A DNA stretch of 6,947 nt from Comamonadaceae bacterium. Lineage in GTDB: Bacteria; Pseudomonadota; Gammaproteobacteria; Burkholderiales; Burkholderiaceae_C. The notes below the pieces were generated by a model. That model saw only the letters and a program-made list of their open reading frames with translations, was not told the DNA's origin and did not search any database. The position numbers and the translations under genes are program-made. Below are positions 1 to 5,569 of the stretch, piece after piece; position 1 is the stretch's first letter; each line of letters begins with the position of its first letter. The stretch is taken from the NCBI GenBank assembly GCA_947372005.1, contig CANBRV010000119.1:1-6947 (forward strand), given 5' to 3'.

Positions 1-619
1 GGACCACGATTTTGTCGGCTAGCGTCATGGCTTCGACTTGGTCGTGCGTGACGTAAATCATGGTCGAGCCAAGGCGTGCGTGCAGATCGCGCAGCTCGGC
101 GCGCATGGAGACGCGAAGTTCGGCATCTAGGTTAGAGAGCGGCTCATCAAACAAAAAGAGTTTGGGCTCGCGAACAATGGCGCGACCAATCGCCACCCTC
201 TGGCGCTGACCGCCCGATAGCTGTGTAGGCTTGCGCTCCAAGAGTTCCGTGAGGCGCAGCAAGGTTGCCGCTCCTGTGACTTTTTCACGCACAGCCGCTT
301 TGGCCATGCCTGCGTTCTCTAGTCCAAACGCCATGTTGTCGTAGACGCTCATGTGCGGATAGAGCGCGTAGCTTTGGAACACCATCGCGCAACCACGCTG
401 TGCGGCCGATACATCGTTGACCACGGCGTTATCAATTTTGATCTCACCTGTGCTGACGGTCTCTAAGCCAGCAATCATGCGCAGCAGCGTCGATTTTCCG
501 CAGCCAGACGGACCGACAAACACAACGAACTGGCCGTGCGCTACATCGAGGTCAACGCCTTTAATGACATGCACATCGCCAAACGATTTGGTAAGAGACT
601 TTAGTTGTAGCGTACTCAT
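1..619 (-). CDS. Sugar-type ABC importer ATP-binding protein (MalK/UgpC-like), 3' end cut by window edge
   Basis: This is the cytoplasmic ATPase that would power uptake through the permease encoded just upstream. The first 206 codons are present. Visible motifs in order are Walker A GPSGCGKST (residues 36-44), the Q-loop glutamine Q82 in MVFQSYALYPH, the signature LSGGQRQR (134-141), Walker B LFLFDE (154-159), the D-loop SNLD (162-165) and the switch histidine H192 in VTHDQ. All catalytic elements are intact. The missing C-terminus should hold the regulatory TOBE/OB domains typical of MalK/UgpC-type proteins of about 350-370 aa. The ATG at 619 is supported by GGGAG 8 bases upstream, lying inside the end of the permease gene, and the permease stop codon directly abuts this ATG. 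Family assignment to the carbohydrate (CUT1) group rests on motif wording and on the MalG-like neighbour. The substrate cannot be told from the ATPase. Confidence 0.95.
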   Translation of the reverse strand, partial: MSTLQLKSLTKSFGDVHVIKGVDLDVAHGQFVVFVGPSGCGKSTLLRMIAGLETVSTGEIKIDNAVVNDVSAAQRGCAMVFQSYALYPHMSVYDNMAFGLENAGMAKAAVREKVTGAATLLRLTELLERKPTQLSGGQRQRVAIGRAIVREPKLFLFDEPLSNLDAELRVSMRAELRDLHARLGSTMIYVTHDQVEAMTLADKIVV

Positions 620-1684
620 TTATTTAACTCCCGCACCAGCAATGCCAGTCGTAATATATTTTTGTAAAAAGGCAAACACCAGCGTAATAGGAATCAGGGT
701 TATCACGGTCATTGCAAGCAAATAATGCCACTGCGTATTGAGCTCACCTTGGAAAGAATTGAGCGCCAATTGCAAGGTAAAGAATTCTGATTTAGACAGC
801 ACGATGAGTGGCAACAAGAAGTCGTTCCAGCGCCACATCACCGAAAAGATAGCTAGCACCGCAAGAGCTGGCGCAGCGAGCGGCAAAATGATCTTCCAGT
901 AAATGCGCCACTCGGATGCGTGATCCATGCGGGCAGCTTCCAGCAGCTCATCGGGAATGGTCAGCATATATTGACGCAGCAAGAAAACGCCCGTCGGCGT
1001 GGCAATGGCCGGCAGTATCACACCCCACAAGCTATTAAGCAGTCCCACCGAATTGATGACCAAAAACACAGGCACAAGGATGATGGTGGGCGGAATCATC
1101 AGCGTGGCGATGATGAGCCCAAAGACGAATTTTTGTCCTTTGAATTGATACTTCGACAACGCAAACGCCGCCATAGAGTTCACCAATAGCGTGAGTAAAG
1201 TGGCAATAACGGTGATGAACACACTATTGAATAAGTACTTGCCAAAACTAAATTTGCCAAAGACCTCGGTGTAATTTTCTAGCGCAAATTTGAGCTCGTT
1301 TATAGGCTTGCGGTCATTGATGTTGACTTTGATAGGCGGTGCGTCTGGCTTAGCAGGATCCACCATCGTGGCTTCAATGCCAAGGCGCATCACTTGCGCC
1401 ATAGGGCGTTCGCCCTCCGCAGTTTTCGTAAGAAATAGTGGCAGCGCTTGCTCGTGCCCTATCACTTTGACAGATTGTTGTGAATAGGGCAAAAACGTCG
1501 GTGGGAACTGCGCAACTGCACTTTCAGTTTTGAGTGATGACATCACCAGCCACACGATCGGCGCAAACATGGTGAAGAGCCCAACGAACAAATACAGATA
1601 GGACACGTAGTCTGTCCAGTCGAGTTGCCCTTTGCCGTGAGTTCGCGTGAGAAATTCTTTGATGCGCATAGTAAGATCGATCAT
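620..1684 (-). CDS. Carbohydrate ABC transporter permease (MalG-like)
   Basis: Inner-membrane permease of a CUT1-type sugar importer, 354 aa. A first membrane segment lies at about residues 31-49. A periplasmic loop of about 100 residues (50-149) follows, then the conserved core with segments near 152-173, 186-210, 217-236, 265-285 and 320-341. The EAA loop that contacts the ATPase is seen at 245-272 (DELLEAARMDHASEWR, then ILPLAAP). The glycine usually found after the aspartate is histidine here (H255). The protein is longer than classical MalG (about 280-300 aa) because of the first periplasmic loop. ATG 1684 was chosen because the frame closes at a TAG at 1705-1703 with no other start between; its Shine-Dalgarno is weak (AGG about 10-12 bases upstream). 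It is the first gene of its transcript, divergent from the FAH-family gene, and no MalF-type permease or binding protein precedes it. Confidence 0.93.
   Translation of the reverse strand: MIDLTMRIKEFLTRTHGKGQLDWTDYVSYLYLFVGLFTMFAPIVWLVMSSLKTESAVAQFPPTFLPYSQQSVKVIGHEQALPLFLTKTAEGERPMAQVMRLGIEATMVDPAKPDAPPIKVNINDRKPINELKFALENYTEVFGKFSFGKYLFNSVFITVIATLLTLLVNSMAAFALSKYQFKGQKFVFGLIIATLMIPPTIILVPVFLVINSVGLLNSLWGVILPAIATPTGVFLLRQYMLTIPDELLEAARMDHASEWRIYWKIILPLAAPALAVLAIFSVMWRWNDFLLPLIVLSKSEFFTLQLALNSFQGELNTQWHYLLAMTVITLIPITLVFAFLQKYITTGIAGAGVK
628..632 (-). promoter_or_regulatory. Ribosome binding site of the ABC ATPase gene, inside the permease 3' end
   Basis: On the minus strand GGGAG stands 8 bases before the ATG at 619 and lies within the last codons of the permease gene. 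The permease TAA (622-620) abuts that ATG with no gap. This arrangement decides the ATPase start and suggests translational coupling of the two subunits. Confidence 0.7.
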
Positions 1685-1686
1685 AC
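1671..1686. promoter_or_regulatory. Candidate operator: 16-base dyad over the permease start codon
   Basis: The sequence GTAAGATCGATCATAC pairs with its own reverse complement at 7 of 8 positions, is centred on CG, and covers the permease ATG in the divergent promoter region. A CG-centred palindrome at a sugar transporter would fit a LacI-type repressor site. This is inference from position and symmetry only. The dyad overlaps coding sequence, and by my rough estimate a few dyads of this quality should occur by chance over the whole window. Confidence 0.25.
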
Positions 1687-1719
1687 CGATTCGGCCTACA
1701 ACCTAAACTAAGGAAAACC
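1685..1719. other. 35-base divergent intergenic gap
   Basis: This gap separates the start of the permease (minus strand) from the start of the FAH-family gene (plus strand). On the plus strand AAGGA at 1710-1714 is a clear ribosome binding site 5 bases before ATG 1720. I see no convincing -35/-10 pair on either strand inside the gap. At least one of the two promoters must therefore extend into the 5' end of the opposite gene. Confidence 0.8.
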
Positions 1720-2568
1720 ATGAAACTTGTTCGATATGGCGCTGCTGGAAAAGAAAAGCCGGGATTGATTGATGCAGCCGGCAAATTGCGCGATCTCTCC
1801 AAGCATGTCAAAGATTTTGATGGCGCAGCTATTAGTCCTGCTGCCCTTGCGAAAATCGCCAAGCTGAAGACCGATACACTGCCACTCGTCAAAGGCAAGC
1901 CACGCATGGGTAGCCCAGTTGCAAACGTAGGTAAATTTATTGCCATTGGTCTTAATTTTTATGACCATGCTGAAGAATCTGGCATGCCCGTACCCAAAGA
2001 GCCTGTCGTCTTTATGAAAGCGACTAGCTGCATCGTTGGCTGTAATGACACCGTCATGCTTCCCAAGGGCTCCAAAAAGAGCGACTGGGAAGTGGAGCTG
2101 GGCATTGTGATTGGTACGCGGGCACGTTATGTGTCGCAAAAGGCTGCGACTGATTACGTGGCAGGTTATTGCACGATCAACGATGTGTCTGAACGCGAGT
2201 ACCAATTGGAGCGTGGGCCGCAGTGGGATAAGGGTAAAGGCTGCGACACTTTTGGTCCTATTGGTCCGTGGCTAGTTACCAAGGAAGAAATTCCAAATAT
2301 CCACAATTGCAAAATGTGGCTGGACGTGAACGGCAAACGCATGCAAACGGGCACGACTAAAAAGATGATTTTTAACGTGTCCAAAATCGTGAGTTACTTG
2401 AGTCAATTTATGACGCTAGAGCCTGGAGACATCATCACCACGGGCACACCACCCGGCGTGGGTCTGGGTATGAAACCGCCTGTTTACTTAAAAGCTGGTG
2501 ATGTGATGACGCTTGGTATTGAAGGCCTAGGTGAGCAGCGTCAAGTCGTTGTGCCGTTTAAACTTTAA
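1720..2568 (+). CDS. Fumarylacetoacetate hydrolase (FAH) family protein
   Basis: Cytoplasmic metal-dependent enzyme of the FAH superfamily, 282 aa. A lid-like N-terminal domain (about residues 1-68) precedes the catalytic beta-roll. GKFIAIGLNFYDHAEESG (71-88) carries H83 and E86, the positions expected for the catalytic His/Glu pair. The metal ligands are E124 and E126 in DWEVELG, and D155 in NDVSERE. GCDTFGPIGPW (174-184) and TTGTPPGVGLG (240-250) are further hallmarks. Relatives are annotated as ureidoglycolate lyase, 2-hydroxyhepta-2,4-diene-1,7-dioate isomerase, or 2,4-diketo-3-deoxy-sugar-acid hydrolase. The divergent sugar transporter makes the last the most attractive idea, but this is inference. 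ATG 1720 has AAGGA 5 bases upstream. The gene is a single-gene transcript closed by the terminator at 2589-2623. Confidence 0.92.
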   Translation: MKLVRYGAAGKEKPGLIDAAGKLRDLSKHVKDFDGAAISPAALAKIAKLKTDTLPLVKGKPRMGSPVANVGKFIAIGLNFYDHAEESGMPVPKEPVVFMKATSCIVGCNDTVMLPKGSKKSDWEVELGIVIGTRARYVSQKAATDYVAGYCTINDVSEREYQLERGPQWDKGKGCDTFGPIGPWLVTKEEIPNIHNCKMWLDVNGKRMQTGTTKKMIFNVSKIVSYLSQFMTLEPGDIITTGTPPGVGLGMKPPVYLKAGDVMTLGIEGLGEQRQVVVPFKL

Positions 2569-2588
2569 ATGCATACGTCTTAACACCC

Positions 2589-2623
2589 AAAAACCACAAG
2601 AACATTCTTCTTGTGGTTTTTTT
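2589..2623 (+). terminator. Intrinsic terminator after the FAH-family gene
   Basis: A perfect 14-base-pair stem is formed by AAAAACCACAAGAA (2589-2602) and TTCTTGTGGTTTTT (2608-2621), with a 5-base loop (CATTC) and a run of seven Ts at 2617-2623. It starts about 20 bases after the FAH stop codon. The A-run on the left arm would give a T-run on the other strand, so it could work in both directions. It insulates the FAH gene from the operon that follows. Confidence 0.9.
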
Positions 2624-2631
2624 ATCGACGG

Positions 2632-2653
2632 AAATAGCACGATCGTTCTTTTT
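2632..2653. promoter_or_regulatory. Candidate TetR operator: 22-base dyad upstream of the TetR gene
   Basis: The perfect core ACGATCGT (2639-2646) extends to AGCACGATCGTTCT (2636-2649) and on to AAA/TTT flanks. Nine of eleven positions pair across the centre between 2642 and 2643. The dyad ends 18 bases before the regulator's ATG, between the terminator and a possible -10 box, which is where an autorepressing TetR protein would bind. Symmetry and placement are seen directly. Binding by the adjacent regulator is inferred. Confidence 0.6.
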
Positions 2654-2657
2654 AAGT

Positions 2658-2663
2658 TACACT
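2658..2663 (+). promoter_or_regulatory. Possible -10 element of the TetR operon promoter
   Basis: TACACT matches 4 of 6 positions of the sigma-70 -10 consensus. A start site about 7 bases downstream would fall at about 2670, almost on the ATG at 2672. No good -35 box is visible at the right distance; that position falls in the operator dyad (about 2635-2640). The call is weak and is given because no Shine-Dalgarno precedes this gene, which fits a leaderless or near-leaderless message. Confidence 0.25.
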
Positions 2664-2671
2664 CGCGCTCT

Positions 2672-3277
2672 ATGAGCACACCAAAATCCGCCTCCAAAGC
2701 CGAACATACCAAAGCTGTCATTGTGGACGCTGCATTGCGTTTGGCCTCGCAAATTGGCTTGGAAGGCTTATCCATTGGTGCTTTGGCCGAGGTGACGCAG
2801 ATGAGCAAGTCGGGGGTCTTCGCACATTTTGGATCGCGCGAAGAGCTGCAAATCTCTGTGGTTCGCGAATACTTTGTGCGGTTCGAGCGTGATGTATTTA
2901 TGCCCACACTACAGACCGAGCGAGGGCTGCCTCGTCTGCGTGCACTCTTTGCCAACTGGATGAGTCAAGTCGCGCACGAAGTTCAGTCTGGTTGCTTGTT
3001 TATCAGTGGCGCTGTGGAATTTGATGACCGCTCAGGGCCCGTTCGCGACGCACTAGAGCAGTCCATGAAAACTTGGCTAACTGCCGTTCGACGCTGCATT
3101 GCCATGGCTATTGAAGCAGGACATCTAGCCAAAACCACCGACCCCAAGCAAATGATGTTTGAAATACACGGACTGATTTTGGCAGTGCACTACGAAGCTA
3201 AATTTTTGAAGTCAGTGCACTCTATGGAGCGCGCCAAAGTTGGCTTTGACAACCTGCTTATCCGTTACAAAATTTAA
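2672..3277 (+). CDS. TetR/AcrR-family transcriptional regulator
   Basis: DNA-binding repressor, 201 aa, of ordinary TetR length. The N-terminal helix-turn-helix domain spans about residues 12-60. The recognition part is SIGALAEVTQMSKSGVFAHF (34-53), followed by GSREEL. The remaining alpha-helical portion (about 65-200) is the ligand-binding and dimerisation domain, which contains GCLFISGAVEFDDRSGPVRD (107-126), a pattern of one TetR C-terminal subfamily. The same frame stays open upstream to 2531, but that would run through the terminator and into the FAH gene, so ATG 2672 is taken as the start; the protein then begins shortly before the first HTH helix. No Shine-Dalgarno is seen. It leads the acyl-CoA dehydrogenase operon with a 12-base gap, so it probably controls that operon and itself through the dyad at 2632-2653. 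The inducer may be an acyl-CoA (inference). Confidence 0.93.
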   Translation: MSTPKSASKAEHTKAVIVDAALRLASQIGLEGLSIGALAEVTQMSKSGVFAHFGSREELQISVVREYFVRFERDVFMPTLQTERGLPRLRALFANWMSQVAHEVQSGCLFISGAVEFDDRSGPVRDALEQSMKTWLTAVRRCIAMAIEAGHLAKTTDPKQMMFEIHGLILAVHYEAKFLKSVHSMERAKVGFDNLLIRYKI

Positions 3278-3289
3278 AAGGAAACGACA

Positions 3290-5107
3290 ATGCCAACCTA
3301 TACCCCCCCGCTACGTGATATGCAATTTGTAATGCATGAGCTCTTAAAAGTCACAGACGAATTTAAGCAAATGCCTAAGCATGCCGACCTAGACGCAGAC
3401 ACCGTAAATGCCGTGCTAGAAGAAGGCGGTAAATTCGCCGCAGGTGTGACGTTTCCCATTAATGCAAGCGGTGACCGCGAAGGTTGCACACTCGATCAAA
3501 CCACGCACAACATCAAAACACCCAACGGTTGGAAGGAAGCCTACGCCCATTATGTCGAAGGCGGATGGCCAGCGCTATCGGGCGATCCTAAATATGGCGG
3601 CCAAGGATTGCCTATCGTACTCAATCAATGCATGTACGAAATGCTGAACTCAGCCAACCAAGCGTGGACGATGTACCCAGGCCTTGCACATGGCGCACAC
3701 GCAGCTATTGAAGCGCACGGCACCGAATCGCAAAAAGACATGTATCTGCCAAAGATTACTAGCGGCGAATGGCTAGGAACCATGTGCCTAACTGAATCGC
3801 ACTGCGGCACGGATCTTGGACTCCTACGCACCAAGGCCGAGCCACAAGCTGATGGCAGCCACTTGATTACGGGATCAAAGATTTTTATCAGCGGCGGTGA
3901 TAGCGACTTTGCTGAAAACATCGTGCACTTGGTACTGGCCCGTTTGCCTGATGCACCCGTTGGCAGCAAGGGCATTAGCTTATTTTTAGTGCCCAAGTTT
4001 TTAGTCAACGCCGATGGCTCCCTCGGCGCGCGTAACCCAATTTTTGTTACAGGTATCGAGCACAAGATGGGCATCAATGGCAGTGCCACTTGCCAAATCA
4101 GTATTGATGGCGCACGTGGCTGGATGGTGGGTAAGCCGCACAAAGGCCTAGCGGCCATGTTTGTCATGATGAACGCAGCGCGTATTGGTGTGGGCATGCA
4201 GTCCTTGGGTTTAACAGAAGTGGCCTACCAAAACGCTCTGGCTTATGCCAAAGATCGCATCCAGATGCGCTCGCTCACAGGTCCCAAAGATTTGAGTAAG
4301 CCAGCCGATGCCATCATCGTGCATCCTGATGTTCGCAAGCAATTACTTACAGCCAAAGCCTATGCAGAAGGCGGTCGCGCGATGAGTTTATATTGTGCGC
4401 TCTTGATCGACAAAGAGCACAACCATCCTGATGCGGAGGTACGCTCCGATAGCGCTGAACTAGTCGCTCTGCTCACACCGATTGTCAAAGCCTTCTTGAC
4501 CGACAACGGTCACATTGCCACGAATGCCTGCATGCAAGTGTTTGGCGGACATGGTTTTGTGAAGGAATGGGGCATGGAGCAGTTTGTGCGTGACAACCGC
4601 ATCAACATGATTTACGAAGGCACCAACGCCGTGCAATCTCTCGATTTATTGGGCCGCAAAATCTTGGGCAACAACGGCGAGAGTCTTAAGAAGTTTGGCA
4701 AACAAATTGCGGCGCTAGTCGCTGAAGTGAAGGACGACGAGCAACATGCAGACGATATGCAAGAGTTCATTGCGCCACTCGCCGAGCTGGGTCAAAAGAT
4801 GACTGCATTTACCACCGAAATTGGCATGCGCGCAATGCAAAGCGCCAACGAAGTCGGCGCCGCATCGCCTGAATATCTACGCGTGGCAGGTCATTTAGTG
4901 TTTGGTTACTTCTTTGCCCGCATGGCTTATATCGCTCTGAAGGCCACGGCTGGCGGTGCGTCTAGCAGTGACGCCAAGTTCTACCAAGGGAAATTGCAAA
5001 CGGCACGCTTCTACTTTGCCAAACTGATGCCCGAAACGCTCACTTTAATGGCAACGGCACGTACAGGAGCAGAAGCACTGATGGACACCGAGGCGGCTCT
5101 GGTATGA
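3290..5107 (+). CDS. Acyl-CoA dehydrogenase, long form with C-terminal extension
   Basis: FAD-dependent enzyme catalysing alpha,beta-dehydrogenation of an acyl-CoA thioester, the first step of beta-oxidation, with electrons passed to electron-transfer flavoprotein. It has 605 aa, against about 380 for classical members. An N-terminal helical part is followed by the middle domain with MCLTESHCGTDLG (165-177) and ITGSKIFISGG (193-203). The C-terminal helical domain holds VFGGHGFVKEWGMEQFVRD (417-435) and the catalytic base E443 in MIYEGTNAVQ. Residues from about 470 to 605 form the extra C-terminal helical domain of the subfamily that includes DmdC-like enzymes. The active site looks intact. 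AGGA stands 7 bases before the ATG. The stop codon overlaps the start of the DUF2147 gene. The preferred chain length or substrate cannot be inferred. Confidence 0.97.
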   Translation: MPTYTPPLRDMQFVMHELLKVTDEFKQMPKHADLDADTVNAVLEEGGKFAAGVTFPINASGDREGCTLDQTTHNIKTPNGWKEAYAHYVEGGWPALSGDPKYGGQGLPIVLNQCMYEMLNSANQAWTMYPGLAHGAHAAIEAHGTESQKDMYLPKITSGEWLGTMCLTESHCGTDLGLLRTKAEPQADGSHLITGSKIFISGGDSDFAENIVHLVLARLPDAPVGSKGISLFLVPKFLVNADGSLGARNPIFVTGIEHKMGINGSATCQISIDGARGWMVGKPHKGLAAMFVMMNAARIGVGMQSLGLTEVAYQNALAYAKDRIQMRSLTGPKDLSKPADAIIVHPDVRKQLLTAKAYAEGGRAMSLYCALLIDKEHNHPDAEVRSDSAELVALLTPIVKAFLTDNGHIATNACMQVFGGHGFVKEWGMEQFVRDNRINMIYEGTNAVQSLDLLGRKILGNNGESLKKFGKQIAALVAEVKDDEQHADDMQEFIAPLAELGQKMTAFTTEIGMRAMQSANEVGAASPEYLRVAGHLVFGYFFARMAYIALKATAGGASSSDAKFYQGKLQTARFYFAKLMPETLTLMATARTGAEALMDTEAALV

Positions 5108-5559
5108 AAAAATCGGGGCTACTCGCTCTACTCGCACTTTCCCTTAGTAGCTGGGCGCAAATGACGCCTGTTGGCTCTTGGCATACAGTAGACGATGAGA
5201 CTGGCAAGCCTTCGGCTGAAATTCGCATCACTAGCAAAGGCAATGGTGAGCTTATCGGCGTCATTGTCAAAAGCCTGATGCCGCCGAGCGAGCGGGACGA
5301 AGAGTTCTGCTCTAAATGCACAGACGATCGCAAAGATAAATCGAAAATTGGCATGGAGATCATTCGCGGTGCCTTGCAAACTGCGGGATCGCAGCAATGG
5401 GAAGGCGGTAATATTTTGGATCCCAATAACGGCAAGATCTACCGCCTGCGTCTCATGCCTATCGAGGGCGGTACCAAGATACAAGTGCGCGGTTACATTG
5501 GTCCGTTCTATCGCACGCAAACGTGGAATCGCGTAGGCTCTACAACCTCTACTAACTAA
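5104..5559 (+). CDS. DUF2147-family secreted protein
   Basis: Small exported protein, 151 aa, of unknown function. MKKSGLLALLALSLSSWA is a typical Sec signal peptide, with a likely cut after A18 (S-W-A then Q). The mature part shows the DUF2147 pattern: GSWHTVDDETGK near the start (24-35), a Cys pair C69-x-x-C72, GMEIIRGAL (83-91), WEGGNILDPNNGKIY (99-113), and a final VRGYIGPFYRTQTW (128-141). The start codon overlaps the acyl-CoA dehydrogenase stop (ATGA), with GAGG 10 bases upstream inside that gene, so translation is probably coupled. The mature protein is predicted to act in the periplasm or envelope, unlike its cytoplasmic operon partners. The paired cysteines may form a disulphide (inference). 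Its role in the operon is unknown. Confidence 0.9.
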   Translation: MKKSGLLALLALSLSSWAQMTPVGSWHTVDDETGKPSAEIRITSKGNGELIGVIVKSLMPPSERDEEFCSKCTDDRKDKSKIGMEIIRGALQTAGSQQWEGGNILDPNNGKIYRLRLMPIEGGTKIQVRGYIGPFYRTQTWNRVGSTTSTN

Positions 5560-5569
5560 AAGGCACACC

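Noticed and set aside
1524..2205. Minus-strand open frames of 140 and 165 codons across the permease/FAH junction
   Set aside because: They lie antisense to or overlap well-supported genes, have no recognisable family pattern, and read as shadow frames.
2531..2671. Extended N-terminus of the TetR gene in the same open frame
   Set aside because: It would overlap the FAH gene's end and be translated through a strong terminator and operator dyad. The ATG at 2672 gives a normal TetR length with the HTH near the N-terminus.
3183..3221. Nine-base direct repeat CAGTGCACT at 3183 and 3213, 30 bases apart
   Set aside because: Both copies are in frame inside the TetR coding sequence and fit codons for AVH and SVH; most likely chance.
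3625..4197. Minus-strand open frame of 190 codons inside the acyl-CoA dehydrogenase gene
   Set aside because: It is a shadow of a conserved enzyme; no binding site or recognisable domain.
5322..5331. GACGATCGC resembling the TetR dyad core inside the DUF2147 gene
   Set aside because: Only the central CGATCG matches, without the flanking symmetry, and it is coding sequence. Similar CGATCG hexamers in the permease and holA genes were dismissed for the same reason.
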